From: CANGYM01 sp044372405
GTDB lineage: Bacteria > Pseudomonadota > Alphaproteobacteria > JAJTHO01 > CANGYM01
Reading direction: 5' to 3'
NCBI GenBank assembly: GCA_044372405.1
Contig: JBILRW010000019.1
Span: 1 to 22,211, forward strand
Length of the DNA: 22,211 bases
This document shows positions 1 to 7,213 of this stretch, piece by piece. Made by a program: the position numbers and the translations under genes. Position 1 is the first letter of the stretch. Every line of letters begins with the position of its first letter. The notes below the pieces were generated by a model. The model saw only the letters and a program-made list of their open reading frames with translations, did no database searches and was not told the origin of the DNA.

Positions 1-39
1 TCTTCCCTCATTGTTCCCCAAATATCCTAGCGGGGGCTT

Positions 40-61
40 GGGGGGCGGCAATGAGCCCCCC
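40..61. other. G/C hairpin near the left edge
   Basis: A 7-bp perfect stem (ggggggc paired with gcccccc) encloses the 8-nt loop ggcaatga. There is no T-run on either side, so it is not a standard intrinsic terminator. It lies about 85 bases beyond the stop of the minus-strand gene ending at 146 and could mark its 3' region. The remainder of bases 1-145 shows no gene I can support. Confidence 0.4.
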
Positions 62-145
62 AATACCAAACCCACACATCATTTTCCCCTTGACCCGAAA
101 GACAGTATCTGGTCCGGGATGACGACGGAATTGTTTTCACCTCTT

Positions 146-937
146 CTAAACAAGAGAAAAGAAAAAATCCTGCCTGGCTTCAAAAAAAACTTGTTTTTCA
201 AGGATATTATGGGATCTCAAATAATCGCAGTAATCCACAGGGATTAAAGGATTTTTTAGCCACAAAACCTGCACCGCATCCAGCATTTCCTGGGTATCGG
301 CAACGCTTTGCCACAGATCCTGGGGGGTGTCTGCATTTTCTTGAACAGAGGCCTTCCCCAAAAGCAAATCAACCAAACGATACAAAAGGATCTGGTACAG
401 GGACATAATGGTCTTTGCGTCCGCTTTTTCTAAAACGTCCAGGCAAACCCTATGGGTGGGGGGATCGCTGGGACACCATTCCACCAGAAAGGATTTGGGA
501 TTTTGGGTTAAGGTTAACTGCAGCAGGATCTGCGTGGCCTTTAAAACCTCTGTATTCCAGGATCGGCTCTGGGCGTCCTCTGATTCTTTTTGATGATAAA
601 GATGATGACACGCGGTGTGTCCGGCGGCCTCGGCCCAGGGTTTTAACTCTGAAAATTCATAGGTCTGATACAAAAAACGGGTCAGGGCCACCAACGTTAT
701 CAGATCAGAAGTATGGGAAAAACGATGATTTTTTTTATGATGTTCCATTAAAATGCTGGCCTGGGCGCATAAGCAGGCCTCGCTTAATTTCGTGAGGTGG
801 GATCGTTTTTGTTCAACTTTTTCCTCAAAAACATCATCAGAGAGCAGCGTTGGCTTAAAGACGAGTCCCCAAAAATCCCTCAACCAAGAAAGGGGCTGAT
901 TACTCATTTGATAATCCGTTTTGGACACAGCCCTCAT
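146..937 (-). CDS. Hypothetical protein, 263 aa, helical
   Basis: I do not recognise this protein. It starts with ATG at 937, which overlaps the TGA stop of the upstream gene by 4 bases (ATGA), so the two are probably translationally coupled. The sequence is rich in Leu, Gln, His, Trp and Lys and looks all-helical and soluble. I see no signal peptide, clear transmembrane segment, Walker motif or Cys-rich site. A stretch near residues 55-75 is His-rich (HHKKNHRF), and the middle contains long amphipathic segments. Size and style resemble the upstream gene (about 230 aa), so the pair may be diverged relatives or partners in one complex; this is inference. The open frame, codon use and overlap make it a likely real gene. 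Confidence 0.6.
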   Translation of the reverse strand: MRAVSKTDYQMSNQPLSWLRDFWGLVFKPTLLSDDVFEEKVEQKRSHLTKLSEACLCAQASILMEHHKKNHRFSHTSDLITLVALTRFLYQTYEFSELKPWAEAAGHTACHHLYHQKESEDAQSRSWNTEVLKATQILLQLTLTQNPKSFLVEWCPSDPPTHRVCLDVLEKADAKTIMSLYQILLYRLVDLLLGKASVQENADTPQDLWQSVADTQEMLDAVQVLWLKNPLIPVDYCDYLRSHNILEKQVFFEARQDFFFSLV

Positions 938-1626
938 GAATATATACGATTTGCTTTTTCAAGGCAAATTAAAACAGCGCGCAAGCTCTGGGATTGTTTT
1001 TTCATATCCAGAAATTTCAGAGCCTTAGAGAATTCCGCCGAGGTTTCTTCCCGATGATAGAGCACAGAGAGGATTTCCTCGTACTTCAAACGAATGATGT
1101 CATGCAGGGCTTCTTCGGTTTCGGACTTGACTTCTTGGCAGGAAACATTCATCACGCACGTTAACCGCAACAGTTCCACATAGTGGATTTGGAATAAACC
1201 GGATCGAATGGCGCGCGTTTGATGGATTTTTTGGGGGTCCCATTCGGCAATGGTGGCATAGGGGTCATCGCAGAAATCGCGATAATAAACTTCCCACAAA
1301 ACCCGGTGAACATCGGCCAGGGACTGTTTCAGGGGATCCTCTTGCCCCCCAAAAGACGCCAGATGATTATACAAAACATCGAGCGAACAGTCCGTATAAC
1401 GGGCAAAATAGTCATATCCGTATTGATCACAAAGAACCTGATACAGGGCCTTTAACGATGCCAGATGCGTTTCATGAATCCCGTGGGATTGACCGCGCAG
1501 CGCGTCACTAACCTGAAACAAATGCGCCATCAGCTGCAGCGGACTTTTGTCCGACAACAGGGTGTAAAGGTCCCCAGAAGGCCCAGCCGCCTGGTCATTA
1601 TCATGAAAGGGCAAAGGCGACGTCAT
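934..1626 (-). CDS. Hypothetical protein, ~230 aa, helical
   Basis: I do not recognise this protein. I chose the ATG at 1626; an in-frame TTG at 1671 would add 15 residues but has no visible Shine-Dalgarno sequence. From the ATG, a weak GAG lies about 8 bases upstream. The protein is mostly helical and soluble, with no signal peptide or membrane segment. It has many Tyr, His and Asp residues (for example YGYDYFARYTD and EVYYRDFCDDPYATIAEWD). Its stop overlaps the start of the next gene by 4 bases, suggesting an operon of two proteins made in fixed ratio. Nothing visible gives a catalytic function. Confidence 0.6.
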   Translation of the reverse strand: MTSPLPFHDNDQAAGPSGDLYTLLSDKSPLQLMAHLFQVSDALRGQSHGIHETHLASLKALYQVLCDQYGYDYFARYTDCSLDVLYNHLASFGGQEDPLKQSLADVHRVLWEVYYRDFCDDPYATIAEWDPQKIHQTRAIRSGLFQIHYVELLRLTCVMNVSCQEVKSETEEALHDIIRLKYEEILSVLYHREETSAEFSKALKFLDMKKQSQSLRAVLICLEKANRIYS

Positions 1627-1686
1627 ACAAAATCTCGTAAAATCAGTAATTCTACGGATTTTGCCACACAAGGGTAAAGATAGCGT

Positions 1687-1875
1687 TTAGGATGGTGAGT
1701 GGGGAGTAGGGAGTGGGGAGTGGGGAGTGGGTATAGAAAAAGGATGAATCCCTCCTGTTTTCTTTTCTGTTTCAAAGAAGTTTTCTAAGTCTTCTTCAGT
1801 GACCCCAAGAGGTTCAGAAGATCTGCTTATGGGATCGGTGAACAGCGTCTCTGGATTGCTTGGGTGCGCTCGCAT
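1687..1875 (-). CDS. Possible small protein, 62 aa
   Basis: A short open frame on the minus strand starts with ATG at 1875 and runs into the tandem heptamer repeat at 1694-1731, which it translates as a Pro/His/Ser tail (TPHSPLPTPHSP). The first 45 residues have a protein-like composition (for example GVTEEDLENFFETEK), so this could be a real small gene or the surviving start of a longer one cut by the repeat. It is followed after about 60 bases by the 230-aa hypothetical gene on the same strand. No family is recognised and there is no strong ribosome site. Treat it as doubtful. Confidence 0.25.
   Translation of the reverse strand: MRAHPSNPETLFTDPISRSSEPLGVTEEDLENFFETEKKTGGIHPFSIPTPHSPLPTPHSPS
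1694..1731. repeat. Tandem heptamer repeat, ~5 copies
   Basis: Five adjacent 7-bp units of the form GGNGAGT (ggtgagt, ggggagt, agggagt, ggggagt, ggggagt) followed by ggg. The reverse complement, ACTCNCC, matches the heptamers at 7167 and 18217 on the plus strand, so this is one repeat family present in both orientations. Confidence 0.9.
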
Positions 1876-1922
1876 GACGGGGGTTATGCGTCAGTCTTGA
1901 CAATCCCTTGTGTCTTCGCCCC

Positions 1923-2219
1923 TTACCCTTTTTTCTTAACCGGGGGGTTCAGGCGGTCGCGCAAAATTTTACCCGATTTAAAAAATGGTGTGGCTTTGGC
2001 TTTGACAAAGACGGCTTCGCCTGTTTTGGGGTTTCTGGCCTGACGGGCTGCGCGGTGACGGACGGCAAAAGAGCCAAATCCTCTCAGTTCAATGCGGCCA
2101 TTGTTGGCGAGGGCCTCGGCAATTTCATCAAAAAACAACACAACAGCCTCTTCGACTTGGCTGGCAGTCAAATGGGGGGTTTGTTTGGCCAAAACATCAA
2201 TAAGATCAGAGCGTTTCAT
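1923..2219 (-). CDS. ihfB: Integration host factor subunit beta
   Basis: A 98-aa histone-like protein of the HU/IHF family. It starts MKRSDLIDVLAKQ and contains the IHF-beta signature RIELRGFGSFAVRHR, then the DNA-contacting arm RNPKTGEAV, then TPFFKSGKILRDRLN; these match the beta rather than the alpha subunit. IHF is a heterodimer that bends DNA sharply and assists recombination, replication and transcription. The gene lies 83 bases downstream of rpsA on the same strand, the common proteobacterial order rpsA-ihfB. AGGGA lies about 8 bases before the ATG and serves as ribosome site. The Lys-rich C-terminus (PPVKKKG) extends slightly beyond the usual end. Its own alpha subunit is not in this window. 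Confidence 0.95.
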   Translation of the reverse strand: MKRSDLIDVLAKQTPHLTASQVEEAVVLFFDEIAEALANNGRIELRGFGSFAVRHRAARQARNPKTGEAVFVKAKATPFFKSGKILRDRLNPPVKKKG

Positions 2220-2266
2220 AGATTATGTCCCTTTGGTTCGTTGAAAATAAAATGAGAATAGCGTGA

Positions 2267-2294
2267 GGGGGGAGGAGAAAAAATTCCCCCCCCC
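2267..2294 (-). promoter_or_regulatory. G/C hairpin between rpsA and ihfB
   Basis: Between the rpsA stop and ihfB start, a run of six G (2267-2272) and a run of nine C (2286-2294) can pair around an A-rich loop. Read on the minus strand it sits just after rpsA and has T-rich sequence only inside the loop, so it may attenuate or process the transcript rather than terminate it. Homopolymer runs of this length are also slippage-prone. Confidence 0.35.
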
Positions 2295-2302
2295 AAGAGG
2301 GT

Positions 2303-4066
2303 TTAGGCAGTTTCGTCTTTTGAGGCCTTAGCACTTTTTTTAATGGCAGGGCCCAAAATGTCGCCCAAACTGGCGCCGCTGTCCGCAGAGCCATATTCCG
2401 CCATCATTTGCTTTTCTTCTTTGATTTCACGGGCCTTAATGGACAACGTGATTTCTTGTTTGGAAAGATTCAGCGCGGTGATCAGCGCGTCGATTTTTTC
2501 GCCTTTGGCAAAACGGTCGGGCCGTTGTTCGCTGCGGTCACGGGATAAATCCGCCCTTTTGATAAAGGGTGCCTGATCAAATCCAGATAAAGTCACATGA
2601 ATCCCGCCTTCTTTAATTTCGGAAACGGTGCAGGTAACAATGTCGCCTTTTTTCAGTTTCAGCGGTGCCGGTGTGGCGGGGGAAGAAGAAGAATCCACTG
2701 ATTTTACAAGGACTTCGGACGCAGGACGCGTGCCGGAAACAGTGACGCCCGCAAGGGCGATGGACATTTCTGTGGCATCGACTTTCAGAACTTTCACGCT
2801 CAGGGTTTCGCCTTTGGCAATGGCCTTAAAGGCCTCGGCATCGCCAGCAAAGTCTTCCGCCGCCAAGGTTCCACGAACGCCGTGGTCAAATTCCACCACC
2901 AGTTTCGTGTTGTAGGTGCGCACCACAACCCCTTGGATCTCGGTGCCCTCAGAGTTTTGATCGGCAAAGAGTTTATAGGGGTTTTCCTGGCATTGTTTCA
3001 TGCCCAGGCTGATGCGGCGTTTGTCGGTGTCAACATCCAAAACCATGACATCAACGTCTTGGCCGATGGTGACAACTTTTTTGGGATCGGGGTTTTTGTC
3101 CGCCCAGGAAATTTCCGACATGTAAACCAGACCGACAATGCCGGGTTCTAATTCAACAAACGCACCGTAATCGGTGACGCTGCTGATGCGGCCGGTGAGT
3201 TTTGTGCCCACGGGGAATTTGGTCACGGCGACTTTCCAGGGATCCTCCTCAAGGTGTTTCATGCCCAAGGAAATGCGTTTGGTTTCAGGGTCAATTTTGG
3301 TGATTTGGACCTCAATGGACTGGCCAATTTCCAGGGCTTCGCTGGGGTGATTAACCCGGCGCCAGGAAATATCGGTCACGTGCAATAATCCATCCACACC
3401 GCCCAGGTCCACGAAGGCCCCAAAGCGCGTGATGTTTTTCACGGTTCCCTTGACAACCTGACCCTCGATGATGTTTTTCAGGAACTCTTCGCGGGCTTCG
3501 GTGCGGGATTCTTCCAGAATGGCCCGACGGGACACAATAATATTGCCGCGTTTTTTGTCCATTTTCAAAATTTGGAAAGGCTGTTCGATATTCATCAGCG
3601 GCCCCAAATCCCGAATGGGACGCACATCCACCTGACTGTTGGGCAGGAACGCCACGGCACCCTGTAAATCCACCATCAATCCGCCCTTAACACGGCTGAA
3701 AATTTTTCCGCTGGTGGGTTCATCTTTGGCGTAGGCTTTTTCCAGCTCGATCCAGGCCTCTTCACGGCGGGCTTTTTCACGGCTGAGGACAATGGCCCCG
3801 TCGCGATCTTCGTAACGGTCAACGTAAACATCGACTTCATCGCCCACGATGGGGGTTTTGCCATCGGCCTGTTCAAATTCTTGTAAAGGGACCATGCCCT
3901 CGGATTTCAGGCCCACCTCAATCAGGGCAAATCCCCCAAAAAGATCAATCACGTGACCCCGCAGAACAGAGCCCTCAATTTTGCCCTCCGCCCCTAAAAC
4001 TTCGTCCAGCAAGGCACCAAAGGATTCTTTGGATTGAGTGGTTTGCTGCGCTTTTTGTACTTGCAT
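2303..4066 (-). CDS. rpsA: 30S ribosomal protein S1
   Basis: A 587-aa protein with six S1 (OB-fold) repeats, roughly residues 32-105, 118-185, 203-275, 288-362, 375-440 and 465-540. S1 binds the 30S subunit through its first two repeats and unfolds and positions mRNA through the others. Typical S1 motifs are plain, for example GTVKNITRFGAFVDLGGVDG in the third repeat and TDYGAFVELEPGIVGLVYMS in the fourth. The length is slightly above the 557 residues of E. coli S1; the excess is mainly a linker of Ser/Pro residues before repeat six and a Lys/Ala/Ser tail. The start is ATG at 4066. It is followed by ihfB, and a strong promoter lies just upstream. Confidence 0.97.
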   Translation of the reverse strand: MQVQKAQQTTQSKESFGALLDEVLGAEGKIEGSVLRGHVIDLFGGFALIEVGLKSEGMVPLQEFEQADGKTPIVGDEVDVYVDRYEDRDGAIVLSREKARREEAWIELEKAYAKDEPTSGKIFSRVKGGLMVDLQGAVAFLPNSQVDVRPIRDLGPLMNIEQPFQILKMDKKRGNIIVSRRAILEESRTEAREEFLKNIIEGQVVKGTVKNITRFGAFVDLGGVDGLLHVTDISWRRVNHPSEALEIGQSIEVQITKIDPETKRISLGMKHLEEDPWKVAVTKFPVGTKLTGRISSVTDYGAFVELEPGIVGLVYMSEISWADKNPDPKKVVTIGQDVDVMVLDVDTDKRRISLGMKQCQENPYKLFADQNSEGTEIQGVVVRTYNTKLVVEFDHGVRGTLAAEDFAGDAEAFKAIAKGETLSVKVLKVDATEMSIALAGVTVSGTRPASEVLVKSVDSSSSPATPAPLKLKKGDIVTCTVSEIKEGGIHVTLSGFDQAPFIKRADLSRDRSEQRPDRFAKGEKIDALITALNLSKQEITLSIKAREIKEEKQMMAEYGSADSGASLGDILGPAIKKSAKASKDETA

Positions 4067-4102
4067 GAAAAATGCCCTTGATTTGGTTAATGAAAGAGTT
4101 TT

Positions 4103-4131
4103 CTTATACGCTCCTGTTTTTGTTTATGCAA
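4103..4131 (-). promoter_or_regulatory. Sigma-70-type promoter of rpsA
   Basis: On the minus strand TTGCAT (4126-4131) and TATAAG (4103-4108) are separated by 17 bases. Transcription would begin near 4096, giving a leader of about 30 bases before the rpsA ATG at 4066. It points away from nadC, which is divergent. Confidence 0.7.
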
Positions 4132-4214
4132 GGTCCTTAGAATAGTTTTGGATAGTTTTGTTCCTTTTTCACCATGCGTTTTGAAAAGCCCCCCAGAAAG
4201 AATCGTATCGCGTT

Positions 4215-5060
4215 ATGACACACCCCCCCTTTTTACCCGATATTCGGTCCCTGATTGATGCTGCCGTGGCTGAGGATATTGCCACGGGCGATGTCACAAC
4301 ACAAAATTGCGTTCCCAAAAACGCCCGGATGACGGCCCATTTGGTTGCGCGAACGCCCATGGTGGTGGCGGGTCTGCCGTGGATTGGGGGGATTTTTACC
4401 CACGTGGGCGCCCCCATGACCATCACCCTGAACGTAGAGGAAGGATCGGCTGTTTCTGGGGGAACGGTATTGGCCACGCTGTCCGGATCCGCTCGGGACA
4501 TTTTGACTTATGAGCGTATTGTACTGAACATACTATATGTCAGCTGCGGTATTGCCACCACGACGCGGCGATATGTCGAAAGGCTGAGGGGAACGCAGAC
4601 ACGCTTATTAGACACCCGAAAAACATGGCCGGGGCTGCGCGGGGTTTCCAAATATGCCGCTGATATCGGGGGGGCGGTTAATCACCGCATGGGTCTGTAT
4701 GATGCTGTGATGATTAAGGATAATCATCGACTGTATATTTCAGATTTACCCGAAACCGTGCGCCATATCCGCGATACGCATTCCAGTTTACCCGTGATTT
4801 ATGAGTGCGATACGATAGAGGATGTGCATCAGGGCCTGCGCGCTGGCGTGGATCATTTGCTGCTGGATAATATGTCGCCAGAGGAGGTCCGCATCGCCGT
4901 CGCGCTGATTAACAAAAGAGCCATCACCGAGGCCTCCGGTGGGATAACCCTGGATTCTTTAGGGGCATATGGCCAAACGGGTGTCGATTATGTCTCTAGC
5001 AGTGCCATCACCATGAACCCTGAAGCCGTGGACTTGGGGTTGGATAAAAAAGAGGATTGA
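4215..5060 (+). CDS. nadC: Quinolinate phosphoribosyltransferase
   Basis: A 281-aa enzyme that converts quinolinate and PRPP to nicotinate mononucleotide, CO2 and pyrophosphate in de novo NAD synthesis. Visible family motifs: EDIATGDVTT near residue 20; YERIVLNIL and CGIATTTRRYVE for the dimer and substrate face; LLDTRKTWPGLR; GGAVNHRMGLYDAVMIKDNH; LLLDNM; and EASGGI near the C-terminus. Departures from the usual pattern are Trp in TRKTWPG (usually TRKTTPG), SCGIAT for the usual SGIAT, and VSSSAITMNPEAVDL where most members have a GALTHS-type segment. The lysines and acidic residues of the barrel appear present, so it is probably active. It diverges from rpsA; nadA and nadB are not in this window. 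The ribosome site is weak. Confidence 0.93.
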   Translation: MTHPPFLPDIRSLIDAAVAEDIATGDVTTQNCVPKNARMTAHLVARTPMVVAGLPWIGGIFTHVGAPMTITLNVEEGSAVSGGTVLATLSGSARDILTYERIVLNILYVSCGIATTTRRYVERLRGTQTRLLDTRKTWPGLRGVSKYAADIGGAVNHRMGLYDAVMIKDNHRLYISDLPETVRHIRDTHSSLPVIYECDTIEDVHQGLRAGVDHLLLDNMSPEEVRIAVALINKRAITEASGGITLDSLGAYGQTGVDYVSSSAITMNPEAVDLGLDKKED

Positions 5061-5106
5061 AAAAACAAAAACTTTGGGGCACCTGTAAGAACCCCAATTC
5101 CTCGTC

Positions 5107-5183
5107 TGCGAGGGCAGCGAAGCAATCCAGAAATGCTGCCAGCGGCAAGACTGGATTGCTACGCCTCCTGCGGAGGCTCGCAA
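5107..5183. repeat. Dispersed palindromic repeat, copy 1
   Basis: The outer arms tgcgag and ctcgca and the inner arms gcaatccag and ctggattgc form a long imperfect hairpin, with a third stem-loop cgcctcctgcggaggc inside. It is a close copy of the elements at 6720, 9974 and 12371. It sits between the nadC and argH 3' ends and could act as a two-way transcript end. The outermost gtcatt/aatgac bases have decayed in this copy. Confidence 0.85.
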
Positions 5184-5249
5184 GTTTTCTGGGTAGTACT
5201 CCTGTAAAAAAACAGAACCCCTACGGAGCCAAGCACCATAATGTGCCCC

Positions 5250-6665
5250 CTAAAACCACCGCTCTCCTGCCTGTTCCAGGGCCTCTTGCACCCGAACGGG
5301 GGCGGCGCCGCCAAAACTGGTGCGGCGATTCAGGGACGCCCTAGCCGACAGAACGGTATAAACCTCATCCGTTAACTCAGCATAGGCCCCCCGCAGGGTT
5401 GCCAGGGGTAAATCGCCCAGATCACAGCCCTCAGCTTCGGCGATTTGGACCAAACGACCGGTGATGTGGTGGGCTTCGCGAAAGGGCATGCCAAAGGTTT
5501 GTACCAGGTAATCCGCCAAATCCGTGGCCGTGGAAAATCCCTGCTGCGCCCAGGTGGCCATGGCTTCAGGATTGGCCTGCATATCCTGAATCATGGCCGC
5601 CGCCACACGCAGGCACAGGGTTAGGGTATCCACGGCGCGAAAGGTCAGGTCTTTATCGTCTTGCAGGTCCTTGCTATAGGTTAGCGGCAGACCTTTTAGG
5701 ATTGTCGTGATGTGGGTAAAGGCGCCTAGAAGGCCACCGACTTTGGCCCGCAACAATTCCGCAGCATCGGGATTGCGCTTTTGCGGCATGATGGAGCTGC
5801 CCGTGGAAAACGTATCGCCCAAATCAACGAAGGCAAAATGGGGACTGGCCCAGAGCACAAGTTCCTCCCCCATGCGCGAAAGATGGGTACCGGCAATGGT
5901 GCAGGCGGCCAAAAATTCCTGAACAAAATCACGGGCCGACACGGCGTCCATACTGTTGGCCATGGGACGGTCAAAGCCCAAGGCCTCCGCCGTTTTATGC
6001 CGGTCAATGGGAAAGGACGTTCCCGCCAGGGCCGCCGCCCCCAGGGGGCATTCGTTTAAGCGCTGGGCGCAATCCTGAAACCGCAAACGATCCCGCCCAA
6101 ACATTTCCACATAGGCCAGCAGGTGATGGGCAAAACTCACCGGCTGCGCAATTTGCAGGTGGGTATAGCCCGGCATCAGGGTTTCGGTGTGATTTTTCGC
6201 CTTTTGGTGCAGCTGAAATTGCAATTCCCGCAGCAGATCCTGAATCGTTTGGCACGCCCCCCGCACCACCATGCGAAAATCGGTAATCACCTGGTCATTG
6301 CGGGAACGGGCCGTGTGCAAACGCCCCGCCGCGTCCCCAATCAGGGTTTTTAGGCGGGATTCGATATTCATATGAATATCTTCCAATTCGCGGCGAAAGG
6401 GAAACCGGCCCTCTTGAATTTCCACCGTGATGGTGTGCATGCCCTGGCAAATGGCCTGATAATCTTCGGCGCACAAAATCCCGCACGCCCGCAGCATTTC
6501 GGCGTGGGCCAGCGAGGCCTCAATGTCCTCCGACACCATTTTTTTATCCACGTCCAGGGAAACGTTAATGGCCTGGAGTAACACCGCCGGCGTCTCCGAA
6601 AAACGCCCCCCCCAAATGCTGGAGGTCTTCGCGTTCACAGAATTCGTCGTGGGGGGCGGGGCCAT
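5250..6665 (-). CDS. argH: Argininosuccinate lyase
   Basis: A 471-aa member of the fumarase/aspartase superfamily. It splits argininosuccinate into arginine and fumarate, the last step of arginine synthesis, as a cytoplasmic tetramer. Visible motifs in order: SSIWGGRFSE near residue 16; HMNIESRL; GRLHTARSRNDQV; MPGYTHLQIAQPVSFAHH with the catalytic-region His; and the superfamily signature GSSIMPQKRNPDAAELLR, which carries the flexible loop Ser. Length is normal for the family. The start at 6665 (MAPPPTTNSV) adds about 15 residues before the conserved WGGRF, which is common. No other arg gene lies in this window, so it is probably transcribed alone. Palindromic repeats lie on both sides. Confidence 0.97.
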   Translation of the reverse strand: MAPPPTTNSVNAKTSSIWGGRFSETPAVLLQAINVSLDVDKKMVSEDIEASLAHAEMLRACGILCAEDYQAICQGMHTITVEIQEGRFPFRRELEDIHMNIESRLKTLIGDAAGRLHTARSRNDQVITDFRMVVRGACQTIQDLLRELQFQLHQKAKNHTETLMPGYTHLQIAQPVSFAHHLLAYVEMFGRDRLRFQDCAQRLNECPLGAAALAGTSFPIDRHKTAEALGFDRPMANSMDAVSARDFVQEFLAACTIAGTHLSRMGEELVLWASPHFAFVDLGDTFSTGSSIMPQKRNPDAAELLRAKVGGLLGAFTHITTILKGLPLTYSKDLQDDKDLTFRAVDTLTLCLRVAAAMIQDMQANPEAMATWAQQGFSTATDLADYLVQTFGMPFREAHHITGRLVQIAEAEGCDLGDLPLATLRGAYAELTDEVYTVLSARASLNRRTSFGGAAPVRVQEALEQAGERWF

Positions 6666-6719
6666 GGTTTTCCTTTAGCATCTAATAAAAAAAGCGTGAG
6701 ATGAAAACGCAGAACCTTT

Positions 6720-6804
6720 GTCATTGCGAGCGCAGCGAAGCAATCCAGAAACGGCTCAGCGAAAAGACTGGATTGCCACGCCTCCTACGGAGGCTCGCAA
6801 TGAC
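6720..6804. repeat. Dispersed palindromic repeat, copy 2
   Basis: The best preserved copy: it begins gtcattgcgag and ends ctcgcaatgac, with inner arms gcaatccag and ctggattgc, and an internal stem-loop in cgcctcctacggaggc. It lies in the 335-base gap between argH and tRNA-Tyr; the remainder of that gap (6805-6965) holds no gene I can support. Confidence 0.9.
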
Positions 6805-6968
6805 GAAGGTTCCGCGTGCCTTCCAAAACTACATCCGTTTGCTTTTTTAGGGAAGGGTGAAGTTTTCTAAACCTTAGTGCGGTAGGCAATACCAATTAGT
6901 CGCAGACATGATATTGCTGTCAAATCAAGGCTTGAGTAAAAAAAGGGGGAAGCAATCTAACCCAGAAA

Positions 6969-6990
6969 AACCCGCCAATCGGGGCGGGTT
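6969..6990 (-). terminator. Intrinsic terminator after tRNA-Tyr
   Basis: An 8-bp perfect stem (aacccgcc with ggcgggtt) with a 6-nt loop is flanked on the minus-strand downstream side by five T residues. It starts about 10 bases after the tRNA 3' end. A few T residues also follow on the plus strand, so it may work in both directions. Confidence 0.8.
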
Positions 6991-7000
6991 TTAGAATAAA

Positions 7001-7086
7001 TGGTGGAGGGGGAGAGATTCGAACTCCCGTACGCTCACGCGGGCTGATTTACAGTCAGCTGCCATTAACCACTCGGCCACCCCTCC
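7001..7086 (-). tRNA. tRNA-Tyr (anticodon GTA)
   Basis: Read on the minus strand the gene begins GGAGGGG, has the D-arm region GCCGAGTGGTTAATGGC, the anticodon loop CTGTAAATC (anticodon GTA), a long variable arm of the class II type, the T-loop GTTCGAATC, and ends CCCCTCC-A-CCA. The 7-bp acceptor stem pairs perfectly and the CCA end is encoded. The 86-base length fits a bacterial tRNA-Tyr with a long variable arm. It is followed by an intrinsic terminator and preceded by a promoter-like sequence. Confidence 0.97.
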
Positions 7087-7098
7087 GCAGGGACTCTT

Positions 7099-7128
7099 GT
7101 GTTAGTCTATTTTCCCCCGTCTTGTCAA
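7099..7128 (-). promoter_or_regulatory. Likely promoter of tRNA-Tyr
   Basis: On the minus strand TTGACA (7123-7128) is followed after 18 bases by TAACAC (7099-7104), a poor -10 match, a few bases before the tRNA 5' end at 7086. On the plus strand a second TTGACA begins at 7136, so two -35-like hexamers lie back to back within 19 bases; the second may serve purB, but its -10 is unconvincing. Confidence 0.45.
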
Positions 7129-7166
7129 AAACATTTTGACAGAGAATGATCCCACACCTTACAGTC

Positions 7167-7210
7167 CCACTCACCACTCACCACTCACCACTCACCACTC
7201 ACCACTCACC
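7167..7210. repeat. Tandem heptamer repeat, 6 copies
   Basis: Six perfect head-to-tail copies of CCACTCA (7167-7208) followed by CC. The array ends three bases before the purB start and takes the place where a ribosome binding site would be expected. It is the most regular of the four heptamer arrays in the window. Confidence 0.95.
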
Positions 7211-7213
7211 GCC

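Noticed and set aside
11..247. A plus-strand open frame of 78 codons at the left edge.
   Set aside because: It covers a hairpin and the antisense of the hypothetical gene ending at 146; no ribosome site and no recognisable sequence.
2628..3151. Plus-strand open frames inside rpsA.
   Set aside because: They are antisense to conserved S1 repeats and are explained by codon bias.
7001..7086. tRNA-Tyr as the integration site of the phage-type genes.
   Set aside because: It lies more than 5 kb from the capsid gene with intact host genes between, and no partial tRNA copy is present at the far side of the array.
7167..7210. Repeat arrays considered as a CRISPR.
   Set aside because: Units are 7 bp, directly adjacent with no spacers, and there are no cas genes.
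7136..7213. Longer purB start at the TTG at 7136.
   Set aside because: The added residues are only the translation of the heptamer repeat; conserved sequence begins at MIPRYSRPE.
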